The notes under the pieces are model-generated. The model saw nothing but the letters and a program-made list of their open reading frames with translations. It was not told where the DNA came from and did no database searches. Source: Anoplopoma fimbria (lineage: Eukaryota > Chordata > Actinopteri > Perciformes > Anoplopomatidae). From it: a stretch of DNA of 64,000 nt. The stretch is from assembly GCF_027596085.1 (NCBI RefSeq), contig NC_072450.1, positions 27,817,223 to 27,881,222 of the forward strand, in the 5' to 3' direction. A program made the position numbers and the translations under genes. Below, one piece after another: positions 55,255 to 64,000 of the stretch (position 1 is the stretch's first letter; every line of letters begins with the position of its first letter).

Positions 55255-55431
55255 GTCGCTAGGCTAAGGCAACAAAACCACTTAGTAATGTTAGGAAAAG
55301 AACGTGTTTGCCGTTAAGTCGACGGACTAATGACTCATGTAACTATCAAGTGACAAAGAGTCTCGTGAGTAGGGTCTCAACTTAGTCACTTGACTAACGA
55401 CACTAACGTCTCACGTGACTTACGACTGCAG
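55255..55431. repeat. Teleost dispersed repeat fragment (AACAAAACCACTTAG type)
   Basis: AGGCAACAAAACCACTTAG followed by TTAGGAAAAG and GTTAAGTC is a motif series I recognise from many fish intergenic repeats. Downstream, several TGACT/AGTCA modules (TAATGACTCATG, TTAGTCACTTGACT, CACGTGACTTACGAC) form imperfect direct repeats. The boundaries are approximate. Confidence 0.5.
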
Positions 55432-55653
55432 AGACAGCCCATTGTGGACTGTCTTTATATTGACCCGGGAGTTACATTGGAGTTAGTTGAAAGCCCTTTG
55501 CGTCTCATAAAGAAGCTAAAGGATGACTCCTTGCCGATTCCAGACAATTTATCATACTTAGGTGATGCATCATCTTCATTCCACACAGGAGTTCCTCTCC
55601 CAAGCAACAGCAAAGGGAAGAAAGGAGGAAAACCCAGGATAGAGCACAGCTGA
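55432..55653 (+). pseudogene. Possible terminal exon or retro-pseudogene fragment, function unknown
   Basis: An open frame of 73 codons follows CTGCAG, a possible splice acceptor ending at 55431 but with a poor pyrimidine tract. It runs in frame to a TGA at 55651-55653. The predicted peptide begins RQPIVDCLYIDPGV, contains the segments LIKKLKDDSLPIPDN and LSYLGDASSS, and ends in a basic stretch with GKKGGKPRIEHS. Its composition looks more like real protein than the surrounding chance frames. The frame also extends 14 codons upstream to an ATG at 55390, but those codons lie in repeat sequence and are probably not coding. I do not recognise the family. It could be the last exon of a host gene, a decayed processed copy, or chance. 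No upstream partner exon was found in the window. Confidence 0.3.
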
Positions 55654-56026
55654 GACCCGTTGTCTGAGTTGCGTCCTTTCCTGATTTTGCTGCTTCAAAG
55701 TATAAAGAGAGAGAGAAAAAATGGAGGACTTTTATTGTGAAGAATTTATAATTTTTTATTTCATGCTTTTATCATGAAATGAGATATGTTTGTCATCTTA
55801 CTCAAAAACCTGTAGGATAAATAACAAGCAGCCTGTTATTTGATTAGTTTGATTGTTTTGTTGATATTTGTTATTTTTGTATGCATTTTTGTTGACACTA
55901 GGGGCACTGAGCAACAGGTTTGGGCACTAGTTTAGGTGAAGGCATATAGGTAGTAGGTATGTGTCAGTGTCAGGTGATGCACCAGGAAGGAACATGTTGT
56001 TTTTTTACCAGCGCAAGAGAGATAAT
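55654..56026. other. Intergenic DNA between the open segment and Rex3
   Basis: AT-rich DNA with a (GA)n-like stretch near 55706-55718 (AAAGAGAGAGAG). I see no gene. If 55432-55653 is a terminal exon, part of this could be its 3' untranslated region, but no canonical AATAAA lies close to the stop. Confidence 0.4.
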
Positions 56027-56037
56027 GCACAAGGAAT
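56027..56037. repeat. Target-site duplication of Rex3, left copy
   Basis: GCACAAGGAAT directly precedes the TCCA tail of the element and is repeated exactly at 57537-57547. Confidence 0.9.
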
Positions 56038-57536
56038 CCATCCATCCATCCATTTCCTTACACTTATCCGGGGCCGGGTCGCGGGGGCAGCAAGCTAAGG
56101 AGGGTCCTCCAGACATCCTTCTCCCCAGCAACACTTTCCAGCTCCTCCTGGGGAACCCCGAGGCGTTCCCAGGCCAGACGAGATATATAATCTCTCCAGT
56201 GTGTTCTGGGTCTACCCCGTGGCCTCTTACCAGTTGGACGTGCCTGGAAAACCTCTAAAGGGAGGCGTCCAGGAGGCATCCTGATCAGATGCCCGAGCCA
56301 CCTCAGCTGGCCCCTTTCGACGCGAAGGAGCAGCGGCTCTACTCCGAGCTCCCTCCTGATGTCTGAGCTCCTCACCCTATCTCTAAGGCTGAGCCCAGCC
56401 GCCCTACGAAGGAAGCTCATTTCGGCCGCTTGTATTCGCGATCTCATTCTTTCGGTCATTACCCAAAGCTCATGACCATAGGTGAGGGTTGGAACGTAGA
56501 TGGACTGGTAAATCGAGAGCTTTGCCTTTCGGCTCAGCTCCTTCACCAAAATGGTCCGGTACAACGCCCGCATCACTGCTGACGCTGCACCGAACCGCCT
56601 GTCCATCTCCCGCTCCATTTTACCCTCACTCGTGAATAAGATCCCGAGATACTTGAACTCCCCGCTTGGGGCAGTGACTCACTCCCAACCCAGAGGGTGC
56701 ATTCCACCGTTTTCCGGAAGAGAACCATGGCCTCAGACTTGGAGGTACTGACTCTCATCCCGACCGCTTCACACTCGGCTGTGAACCGCCCCAGTGCGTG
56801 CTGAAGGTCACGTTCTGAAGAAGCCAACAGAACCACATCATCTGCAAAAAGCAGGGATGTGATTCTGAGGTCCCCAAACCGGAAACTCTCCTCCCCCGGC
56901 TGCGCCTTGAAATCCTGTCCGTGAAAATCACAAACAGGATTGGTGACAATGGGCAGCCCTGGCGGAGGCCAACACGCACTGGGAACAAGCTCGACTTTGT
57001 GCCGAGTATCCGGACACAGCTCTCACTTTGGTCATACAAGGACCGAATGGCTCGTAGTAACGAACCAGGTACCCCATATTCCCGCAGTACCCCCCACAGG
57101 ACTCCCCGAGGGACACGGTCGAAGGCCTTCTCCAAGTCCATAAAACACATGTAGACTGGATGAGCAAACTCCCATGCACCCTCCAACAGACCTGCAAGGG
57201 TAAAGAGTTGGTCCGCTGTTCCACGTCCAGGACGGAATCCGCATTGCTCCTCCTGAATCCGAGGTTCGACAATCAGACGGAGCCTCCTTTCCAGCACCCT
57301 GGAGTAAACTTTCCCGGGGAGGCTGAGCAGTGTGATGCCCCTATAATTGGAGCACACTCTCCGGTCCCCCTTTTTGAAAATGGGAACCACCACCCCGGTC
57401 TGCCACTCCACAGGCACTGTACCCGACTTCCACGCGACAGTGAAGAGACGTGTCAACCAAGACAGCCCAACAATGTCCAGAGCCTTTAGCATCTCCGGTC
57501 GAATCTCATCCACTCCTGGCGCTTTGCCGCTGAAGA
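56038..57536 (-). mobile_element. 5'-truncated Rex3 non-LTR retrotransposon (RTE clade)
   Basis: About 1.5 kb of a LINE lies on the minus strand between two exact 11-bp copies of GCACAAGGAAT, so both ends of the insertion are defined. The 3' end (left side) carries a short (GATG)n tail at about 56038-56052, preceded on the element strand by CCCCGGATAAGTG. Both are hallmarks of the teleost family Rex3. Coding capacity is the reverse transcriptase and C-terminal part of ORF2. The endonuclease and the 5' half are missing, as is usual for target-primed insertions that stop early. At least two frameshifts break the frame, so this copy is dead. The exact duplication suggests a fairly young insertion despite the frameshifts. 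Confidence 0.95.
56064..57536 (-). pseudogene. Broken Rex3 reverse transcriptase, C-terminal half
   Basis: This is a reverse transcriptase that once copied the element RNA at the target site. The first frame enters from flanking DNA at 57588; element residues start around LFSGKAPGVDEI. Within that 277-codon frame I see the fingers motif PIFKKGD then NYRGITLLS (residues 69-89), GFRPGRGT (117-124), the catalytic motif A FMDLEKAFDRVP (149-160) and motif B GLRQGCPLSP (207-216). A frameshift near 56880-56900 moves the catalytic FADD (56837-56848) to a second frame. That frame continues as VVLLASSERDLQ and KSEAMVLFRKT until another shift near 56660. The third frame holds the conserved RTE C-terminus (MDRRFGAAS, YGHELWVMTERMRSRIQAAE, QLRWLGHLIRMP, GRPRTHWRDY) and ends LLPPRPGPG at 56064. 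All catalytic residues remain readable, but not in one frame. Confidence 0.93.
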
Positions 57537-57547
57537 GCACAAGGAAT
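57537..57547. repeat. Target-site duplication of Rex3, right copy
   Basis: An exact second copy of GCACAAGGAAT marks the 5'-truncated end of the element. Confidence 0.9.
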
Positions 57548-57596
57548 GTTTGCCTTAAATAAATAAAACAACCTAAACCGCATATCACTACTGGAC

Positions 57597-57631
57597 ACTG
57601 GCTTTACTTGGTTATGCCGAATAAAGCCAGT
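57597..57631. repeat. Perfect 10-bp inverted repeat with 15-nt loop
   Basis: ACTGGCTTTA at 57597-57606 pairs with TAAAGCCAGT at 57622-57631. It lies directly between Rex3 and the dispersed repeat at 57634 and may be the terminus or a footprint of a small DNA element. No function is assigned. Confidence 0.6.
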
Positions 57632-57633
57632 GA

Positions 57634-58030
57634 CGAAGTATCTTAAAAATTGCATTCTCTTTACTGACCAGCAGGGAGCGACTCCTTTGGTTGCAAGAAG
57701 AAGTCTGATTGTATAGAAGTCGATTAGAAAATGACCCTACTTCTGACTTGATTTATTACCTCAGTAAACATTGTAAACCTGAGTTTATGGTCTCAATCTC
57801 TAGTTTCAAGTCTTCTTCAATACAGCATGATCGGTCGCTGCTGCAAGAACATAATATATACGGCTTCTCTACGTCTCTCCTCCACATTCCAAATATGGTA
57901 ACTTTCGTCCATTGGTTGCGAAAGAAACCAAACTGCTACGGCCTTAATCCAAGATGGCGACGACAAAATTTCAGAACTCAAAAAACCAATGGGTGAAGTC
58001 ACGATGACTTCGTCCACTTCTTATTAACGC
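57634..58030 (+). repeat. Interspersed teleost repeat, copy 2 of a pair
   Basis: This aligns by eye with 46448-46770: CGAAGTATCTTAA, GCAGGGAGCGACTCC, ATTGTATAGAAGTC, ACCTCAGTAAACATTGTAA, GTCTTCTTCAATACA, ATCCAAGATGGCGACGA and CGTCCACTTCTTAT. It is longer than copy 1, having about 70 bp more between the GCATGATCGG and ATCCAAGATGG blocks. The two copies are similar but clearly diverged, so they are old, independent insertions rather than a recent segmental duplication. Confidence 0.8.
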
Positions 58031-58169
58031 ATGTCCGTTTCGGCGTAGCTACAGAGGACACGTGTGTAGACTCTGCAGCTATGCTTTAACACCTTAACGC
58101 ACAACTATAAATCAACATTAAATTGCGTTGTTGTACTTCCCAGCGGTCACAGATAATAGATGGATAACA

Positions 58170-58560
58170 CAGCTTTAAATTAGCTCCCCCCCCCCATCCC
58201 GTCCCTCACTCAATCAATCAATCACATAAACAGCAGCTGTTTGGGTTGGTGGGGGAGTAAAAGGGGAGGAGGAAGATGAGGAGGATGAGGAGCTGTTCCT
58301 CTCCGGTGGGCGACGACATCCCGGCACCTGCGCGGAGACAGGTGAGCGAGCAGGCTGACGTTCCCCAATTATCACAAGTGACACAGTGTCAGAGAATTAC
58401 CTCCCTGCTCGCCGACGCCTGGAGTGCCGGGGGAGCAGCGGGAGGCCCGGGCGAATCTCAGGCAACATTCATCGCAGAGAGTTTTGCCCGGCCGCCTGTG
58501 GAGGAGCAACACGCGCAAAGGTTTTACTGCTCCCTGTCACGTGATCCCTCTCTCCACTAT
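58170..58560. promoter_or_regulatory. GC-rich, CpG-containing block, possible regulatory region or exon
   Basis: This interval is clearly more GC- and CpG-rich than its surroundings. It contains CAG|GTGAGC, a strong match to a splice donor, at 58339-58346. A frame open from the preceding stop reads an acidic run (EEEDEEDEE) up to that donor. A possible acceptor AG lies at 58235-58236, giving a hypothetical 105-bp exon 58237-58341. It could equally be a conserved enhancer. The part CCCCAATTATCACAAGTGAC and GTCAGAGAATTACCTCC downstream resembles conserved non-coding DNA. I recognise no protein. Confidence 0.25.
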
Positions 58561-61500
58561 TCTCTTTCTCTCTCTCACACACACATAAACACACACCCGT
58601 GGACATTTCCAGCCTCGTATTCTGTATGACTGCCTCTCTCTCTCCTTCTCTCACACACGCACATTCCTTCTCCCGATGAAGTGTGCGTGTGATAAGCGGC
58701 TTGTTATGGATTCTATGCTATTTTTGAGTCCGTATGTGCTCTCTTTGAAATTCCTTTATTAATTACCCGACCACTTTACTCCCTATTGGAAAAGGTGTCA
58801 CTGTCCACATGTCTCAAGTCCTTAACTGGTCATTTTTGCTTTCATTCAACAGACAAGTTGAGTCGTTTGTACTGAATGATGCTGTGGAAGCAGGAGCAGA
58901 GGTCCAATTAGCTTTGTGTGACTTGTGACAATCACTTATCTGAACACTTAGGCTCTCTGAAATATTACAGAACTTTGTTGAGTGTATTCTAGCTGTGGTG
59001 CCTTTAAATGTCTAGAGTGAATCGGCTCAACTAAATTTGGTGCCAAATGAAGCTGTAGTGAAAGTTTACTCAGGAAGATTTTCTTTTGGATTGCCTTAAG
59101 TTTATTGTCTTATATACACTGCAGTTCACTCCTCTCACGTTTCCCTGATGTCAATGTCCGGGGCAGTCAATCCAACATGTTCTCACTCCTAATGTGCTTC
59201 AAATGCGACGTACTGGCGTAGTATTGAGTGAGAGATGGGGTGGATGGGACACACAGATTTTTTTTTACAGTGGATTGCTGTTCATGTCCGATGCAGACGA
59301 AAAGTAAACATTGCCATTTTGTCATGTGAGTCACATGAGTAGCTAGTCACATGACTCCCTTTTCAAGATTAAGATGACCCGCAAGGTCAAAGGTTGAATG
59401 CACGCTGCAGAAAGAATTAGGAGAGTTAGCATTTGCAAAAAGTAATATTTAGTTAGTGATCGTGGATATGAAACGTGACATAATAAAAAAGGAAAATTAA
59501 AAGATACCTCAAGCTTGGAAACAGAAAAAAGACAGGTTGTCAGAGGAGGAAAGGACTAAATTCATGAAAAATAAGGCAAATCTACTATTAGGCCTGTGGC
59601 TGGAGCCCCGCTTCTCTCAACAATACGTTTGGGATCCGGTGAGGCTGAGGGCTTGCTTATCCACCGGCGGACCAGGATTCCAGGGACGAGAGAAGCCATG
59701 AGGTGCTCCGGGAGATCTTTGACTCATGGTGGGACTCTGGGAAAAGATATTAAAGACTTCATTGCCAGTGAGACATCTCGTGTCACAGCTGAGCCCTCCT
59801 CCCCAAGTAGCTTCCAGCGTCTCCCCTCTCCTTTGTCCTACAAATCCCAGTGGCCTTTGCTCTTCCAGTCCCCACTGAGAGAAGCGCAGTTTCACAAGTG
59901 TGTGGGAGAGCTACGGTGGCCTTCGTGTAACGTTAAAACGCAAAAGGCCCTTCTTTAGAGCCAGTGTGCTCTAAAGGCAGAAATACGTATTTAAAAAAAA
60001 AAAGGCTATGAGTCATTGTCCACCCTCAAACGCCCTTAAGGCTGAAAGACAGAATTATTGTTTTGTTTTAATTCCAAATATGAAGAAAGTCAAATACTCA
60101 CATTGGTCTAGTTTAAGGAGACAAAAACTGTCTACTATCTAACAGACCATAGACATTACAGCTTTTGGTTGTAGCCTATTATATATTTGATAATAACTTT
60201 GTATACCTCACTGCAGACAGAACTATTTATTTTTACTTATTGTATGTGCAGATGTTTTCCCATTGTCTAATGTGTATATTAGAAAAAACTAAAATCAGTC
60301 CTAAATACTTGCCCCAATACATCTCAAGAGTTTTGTTAGTATATTTAAATACATTCTGAGATAAATCATAAGTGGTTCCAAGGCTGAGTTATCAGGGGCC
60401 CAGGCTCCTAAAAGCCCAGGATTCACTGCATGGCAATTGGTTTAAATCAAAGAATGATTTCTTAAAGTTCTTCTGCACCAGAAAGTATTTTAGAAAGGTG
60501 TAAAAACTCTAGACTGCACACAATTGATTCCTTGCACTCACTTGATTTACAGTGTGAATATGAATATGTCTACAATATCAGCTGACATGGAACAAGTTAT
60601 TAACTGTAGTGTTGTATGGGGCTCTGAGTTAAGACTGATTTGATATTGTTCTTAAATGGTTCTTAAATAAAGTTTTCTTTTTTAATTGAACAAAGAGTTA
60701 TTGACACACACACACACACACACCGGGACACGTGCAGGGAGCTGCGGTTGTTTAGTGGGTCTCTAGGTAGTAGTGGGTATTCAGAGGTGACAGGGCACAC
60801 ACACAATGCACAGAGAGCGTGAGAAGCAGTGAGACACTGGGGGACTTAAATTCCCACAGCTCCATACTGGGTTAACCCAGCCGTGGTAGGATCCCATTCT
60901 TTTCTGGTAATGTACTGCACATATACAGTACATGTGGATGGACAAAAAATAACAGCAGTGGCAAAGCGATCTGATATGAGACAGTGGCCCCTCTCCTCCA
61001 GCAGGGGGTGGTATTAGCACTTGTTTCTCTCAGCTGGGGCCTTTTGGGACAGACCGCTGAAATGCCAGCACTGCCTACAGAGACAGAAGGATAGAGGGGG
61101 GAAGGCAGAGACAGAGAGGGTGGGGGTCTAAACAACGCAGCAGTATCAGGCATGTAGTCTTAACGGAGTCAGGAAAAGCTGATTGTTATTCAAAGTTCTG
61201 TGTGTGTCAGGGTCGTTAAACGAGTCGATGACAGGGATTTCTACCGCAGCCCCGCCGCTCGATCCCCAACGCCGTACCGGGAGCTCGCATCCATCTCAAT
61301 TCCCTCAACATATGTGTTTGAACAGGAAATAAATCATGGTTCATCATTGCTGTCTCAAAACGCTGTCAGTCACTCCTGCTCGTTGTTCTGTTTTCTCCTG
61401 CTCTGCTCGGCCTGATTCTATTGTATTCTATTCTATTTTTAAGAAAGGCATTTCTCAAATCATGCAGGCATCAAATCAACCATCCTTAAAATCACCTCCT

Positions 61501-61585
61501 TTACAGCCTAATCTGGGTCTGGTCATGTGAAAAAAAACAACCCCCCTACCCCCACTGATCTACAGTTAAAGAAATAAGCTTTTTC
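58561..61585. other. Intergenic DNA with simple repeats, no supported gene
   Basis: There are CT/CA-rich patches at 58561-58600 and 58633-58660, and (CA)10 at 60704-60723. A 9-bp hairpin is formed by CTTTAGAGC (59953-59961) and GCTCTAAAG (59968-59976). The 120-codon frame at 59596-59958 has an opposite-strand frame over most of its length and no domain, so I do not call it. I see no RNA gene. Confidence 0.5.
60704..60723. repeat. (CA)10 microsatellite
   Basis: Short perfect dinucleotide tract. Confidence 0.9.
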
Positions 61586-61591
61586 TCTTAT

Positions 61592-61630
61592 TTTCTTTCT
61601 TTCTTTCTTTCTTTCTGTTTTTTTTTTTTT
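61592..61630. repeat. (TTTC)n tract followed by poly(T)
   Basis: A perfect TTTC run to about 61616 is followed by a 13-base T homopolymer. This could be the reverse of a poly(A) tail of a decayed retro-element, or plain low complexity. Confidence 0.85.
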
Positions 61631-61639
61631 ATTCCAGTG

Positions 61640-62030
61640 GATTTAAAGTCAGTCAGGAACATTATCAGGCTGGGCCCAGCCGAGCAGAAGCATTCCATAA
61701 CCCCCAACCTTCCCCATCTGACCCCTCCCTTGCTTTTAACAACTGCCGACATAGTTTGGCTCTGTTATGTGATCATGCTTGGATGAAATCTGTCAAACAG
61801 CTCCCTGAGTTATTAGGCTGTCTGCGCCTGACCTTTCCGCAATCAAAGATATATGACTTAAGGGCTCGGATTTGCCATGGCAACGGCTCCAATTTGCCGC
61901 CGTGAGAAAAGGTCTAATTGTTGCAGAAATTTAATGATCTAGCCCCGACATCAGGGGCTGTGAGATTTTATGAACTGTTTACGCTATAATTTTCTTTTGT
62001 TAATGCATTCCGCCTTAACCCCTTCCCCGC
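61640..62030. promoter_or_regulatory. Strong candidate conserved non-coding element
   Basis: Complex sequence without repeats or long frames. Candidate sites are TTATGTGATCATGC, ATGAAATCTGTCAAACAG (TGTCA, TALE-type), CTTTCCGCAATCAAAGATATATG (ATCAAAG, TCF-type), GCCATGGCAACGG (X-box-like), and GGTCTAATTGTTGCAG followed by TTTAATGATC. Density and arrangement resemble deeply conserved vertebrate enhancers. I cannot name the target gene, and no alignment was run. Confidence 0.4.
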
Positions 62031-62064
62031 CGGCTGCCTGCAGGGAGGGGAGGAGAGCGCGGCT

Positions 62065-62080
62065 GTGTGTGTGTGTGTGC
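62065..62080. repeat. Short (GT)n tract
   Basis: Eight GT units, followed by a G-rich, purine-biased stretch to about 62140. Confidence 0.8.
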
Positions 62081-62355
62081 TGAACTGGGGGGGGTGCATA
62101 CTGGGTGAGGGAGGGTGGCGACGAGGAGGCGGAGGGAGGGTGATATTTCTGCCCCCCAACCTGTTAGCTTGTGTGTCTGGCGCCTCTTTAAAAAAGGGCA
62201 GTTTTGTCTTTAAGAAAAGCAGCTGCCTGCCGCATTATCTGCTCTCAGCGATGTAGACATCAGTAATATATTCTACAAGGTCAAAGACAACTGAGATTAA
62301 AATGTCTAATCAGTTAATTTGTTTTATTGAGAAGGACTGCCGTGTGATTGGACAC

Positions 62356-62420
62356 ACAGAGAGATAGAGGGGGAGAGGGAGAGAGAGAGAGAGAAAAGAG
62401 GGAGAGGCGGAGCAGGGGGT
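62356..62420. repeat. (GA)n-rich purine tract
   Basis: GAGAG modules with interruptions, including GAGAGAGAGAGAGAG near 62379. A low-complexity tract that may form unusual DNA structure. Confidence 0.8.
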
Positions 62421-62449
62421 GGAGGGGAATATGGAGAGATGGAGAGATG

Positions 62450-62720
62450 GAGGTGGCTCGGATTTGCACATTGGTATTTTGACTGATCTCGGCGCTGGAA
62501 AAAATATGGCCGTGCCACTCAGTTATAGCATGTTGATGAAGCTCTGACACCCTTTTTCTCCCCCTCGTCTCCCCCTTCCCCCCATTCATTTTCAGTCTAT
62601 GGCACATTCATACGAGACTGATTTTATTAGTTGCCAAAATAGACTTATATTTTATATCTCATTAAATATTCAAAATAAATTCAGCATATTTCGAGCTGTT
62701 CATACATATTCAGCTTCGGT
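62450..62720. promoter_or_regulatory. Candidate conserved non-coding element
   Basis: GGATTTGCACATTGG, GCTGGAAAAAATATGGCCG, GAGACTGATTTTATTAG, CATTAAATATTCAAAATAAATTCAGC and TTCATACATATTCAGC give a non-repetitive, AT-rich homeodomain/POU-like texture. No gene is visible. The call is inference. Confidence 0.3.
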
Positions 62721-62863
62721 AACTAGGATCAGACTATTTTGATTGAGCCTGTACAGCAGAGACATTTTTTGAATTTTCTTTTTTGTGTGCGCAGATAATT
62801 CCATTCGGGGGGAATGAGTTGAATCACAATTGATCTCGTTGTTTTCTCCCCCTCCGTCATCCC

Positions 62864-62884
62864 CCACCACCACCACCACCACCC
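62864..62884. repeat. (CCA)7 trinucleotide repeat
   Basis: Short perfect trinucleotide tract in otherwise non-coding sequence. Confidence 0.9.
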
Positions 62885-63106
62885 ACTTACAATTAAATGT
62901 GGAGGAATACATTTCTGTGGATGGAGTGGCGACAGAGGGTATTGGTTTGTGCAGGCCGGCACATTTAGCCGTTTGAGGCTTCTGAAGAAAAATTGTCTCT
63001 ACAATGAACAGTGGCGTTAAATCTTTGATTCGTGTGGGTATGTACACTATACCGTAACACATGGTATCACAGGGATTACCATGATGACCTTTAATGCCAC
63101 ACGATG

Positions 63107-63126
63107 ACCTATATCATGATATAGGT
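63107..63126. repeat. Perfect 20-bp palindrome
   Basis: ACCTATATCATGATATAGGT equals its own reverse complement. It lies beside a partial direct repeat of ATGACCT (63084 and 63105). It could be a dimeric binding site or chance. Confidence 0.85.
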
Positions 63127-63819
63127 GAGGACTGTGATGGAGCTCTAATGAATTTCACAAAATAAGATATTCTACATGGTTTTATGTTACTGTAACGCAC
63201 TGTGCTGCTGTACAAATATAAGCTACAAAATGAGCTTTTCCTCCATAAAGGAAAGTAAAGGTAGCTGTCACAGATTTGAGACGGAGCACATCATTCGCGT
63301 GATCAGTGTGATCTGGAGGGGAAACATAAATAAAAGTGTGAACCGGGAAAGTGGGATGTGTTGTGAAACAATACACTGATTTGTTAATTGACCTCATTTC
63401 AAAGTTGTTTCTTTAATAGGAAAAATATGAATATCTGAATTTAAAAACATCATCTTGGGCTTTAGGAAACTGTGACCGGCATTTTTCCCTGTTCTCAAAC
63501 ATTTTATAATCCATTTGATTAATCAATTATTGAAGATATTCTCGTAATGATAATCATCAGCCTCAACGACATGTAGACCAAAGCCACTAAATATGTCTCA
63601 GTTAAACCAAATTTGCGAGAAATCGAATATGATCTTGCATGGTAGTAAAAGCAAGTCTGCATATGGCAAACAGTGCATTGTACAACACGTGAAGGGGTTT
63701 TAATCGTGGAGGGACGCTTACTCTACTTTATGCTTAGCATTGCTTTCAGTCAGGGAAATGTACGAGTGTGTTTGTGCATGCTCTTTCTTAAATAAAGTAA
63801 ATGTGTCTCTGTGAATGTG

Positions 63820-63970
63820 ACCTCCATTAGGAGCAGCTGAGGAGATCCATCCAGGGGCAGTTTGTTTTCCGGAGAGGAGCAGCGATGCCGGACGGCCCTT
63901 GATTTATTAGAACCGCGAGCCGAGTGACCGTGATGAAGTGCATTTCCTATTTAAAAAAAAGGAAGAACAT
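63820..63970. promoter_or_regulatory. Candidate conserved segment near window end
   Basis: GACCTCCATTAGGAGCAGC, GATCCATCCAGGGGCAG, CTTGATTTATTAGAACCGCGAGC and GTGATGAAGTGCATTTCC are non-repetitive and motif-rich. It may continue beyond the window. No gene is recognised. Confidence 0.25.
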
Positions 63971-64000
63971 ACAGCTTCATCTGGAGAAGGGAGGAAGACC

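Noticed and set aside
56551..57562. Plus-strand open frames within Rex3
   Set aside because: These are antisense shadows of the minus-strand reverse transcriptase.
59596..59958. 120-codon open frame
   Set aside because: No recognisable domain, an antisense frame covers most of it, and there are no splice or promoter signals I trust.
1..64000. A novel multi-gene biological system
   Set aside because: The window holds no cluster of intact genes. The only recognisable protein-coding sequence is a broken retrotransposon.

Overview
The window looks like a chromosome segment from a ray-finned (teleost, probably percomorph) fish. There are no operons, prokaryotic gene features or dense coding. The best taxonomic clue is a 5'-truncated Rex3 (RTE-clade) retrotransposon with its typical (GATG)n 3' tail. 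Other dispersed repeats I recognise as common in teleosts support this. Lineage below teleost is inference.

Region 1 (1-41880) is one uninterrupted head-to-tail satellite array. The monomer is 548 bp with one EcoRI site. By eye I count 76 complete monomers plus a partial 77th, all in the same orientation, with only 1-5 bp indels and a few recurrent substitutions. The array continues off the left edge. It has internal organisation: two monomer types (A and B), told apart by linked diagnostic bases, alternate strictly over the first 20 monomers, giving a dimeric higher-order repeat of about 1096 bp. Monomers carrying GATATC recur exactly six monomers apart near the left end. From monomer 58 (31229) onward type B almost disappears, and the last 7 kb carries CpG-decay and other private variants. 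Array size, homogeneity and higher-order structure suggest a centromeric, pericentromeric or other heterochromatic block, but nothing in the window proves which.

Region 2 (41881-42010) is the array edge. The last monomer breaks off and continues as a strongly diverged, internally deleted satellite remnant.

Region 3 (42011-64000) is ordinary low-copy DNA without a confidently supported protein-coding gene of the host. It holds AT-rich intergenic DNA, dispersed repeat fragments (notably a same-orientation pair at 46448-46770 and 57634-58030), microsatellites including a (CA)41 tract, the Rex3 copy at 56038-57536 with an 11-bp target-site duplication, and blocks that read like vertebrate conserved non-coding elements. 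One short open segment with a good stop (55432-55653) may be a terminal exon or pseudogene fragment. An enhancer-rich interval next to a large satellite block is a plausible reading, but the conserved-element calls need a genome alignment.

I found no evidence of a new enzyme or defence system. The most informative signal is the fine structure and edge decay of the satellite array.
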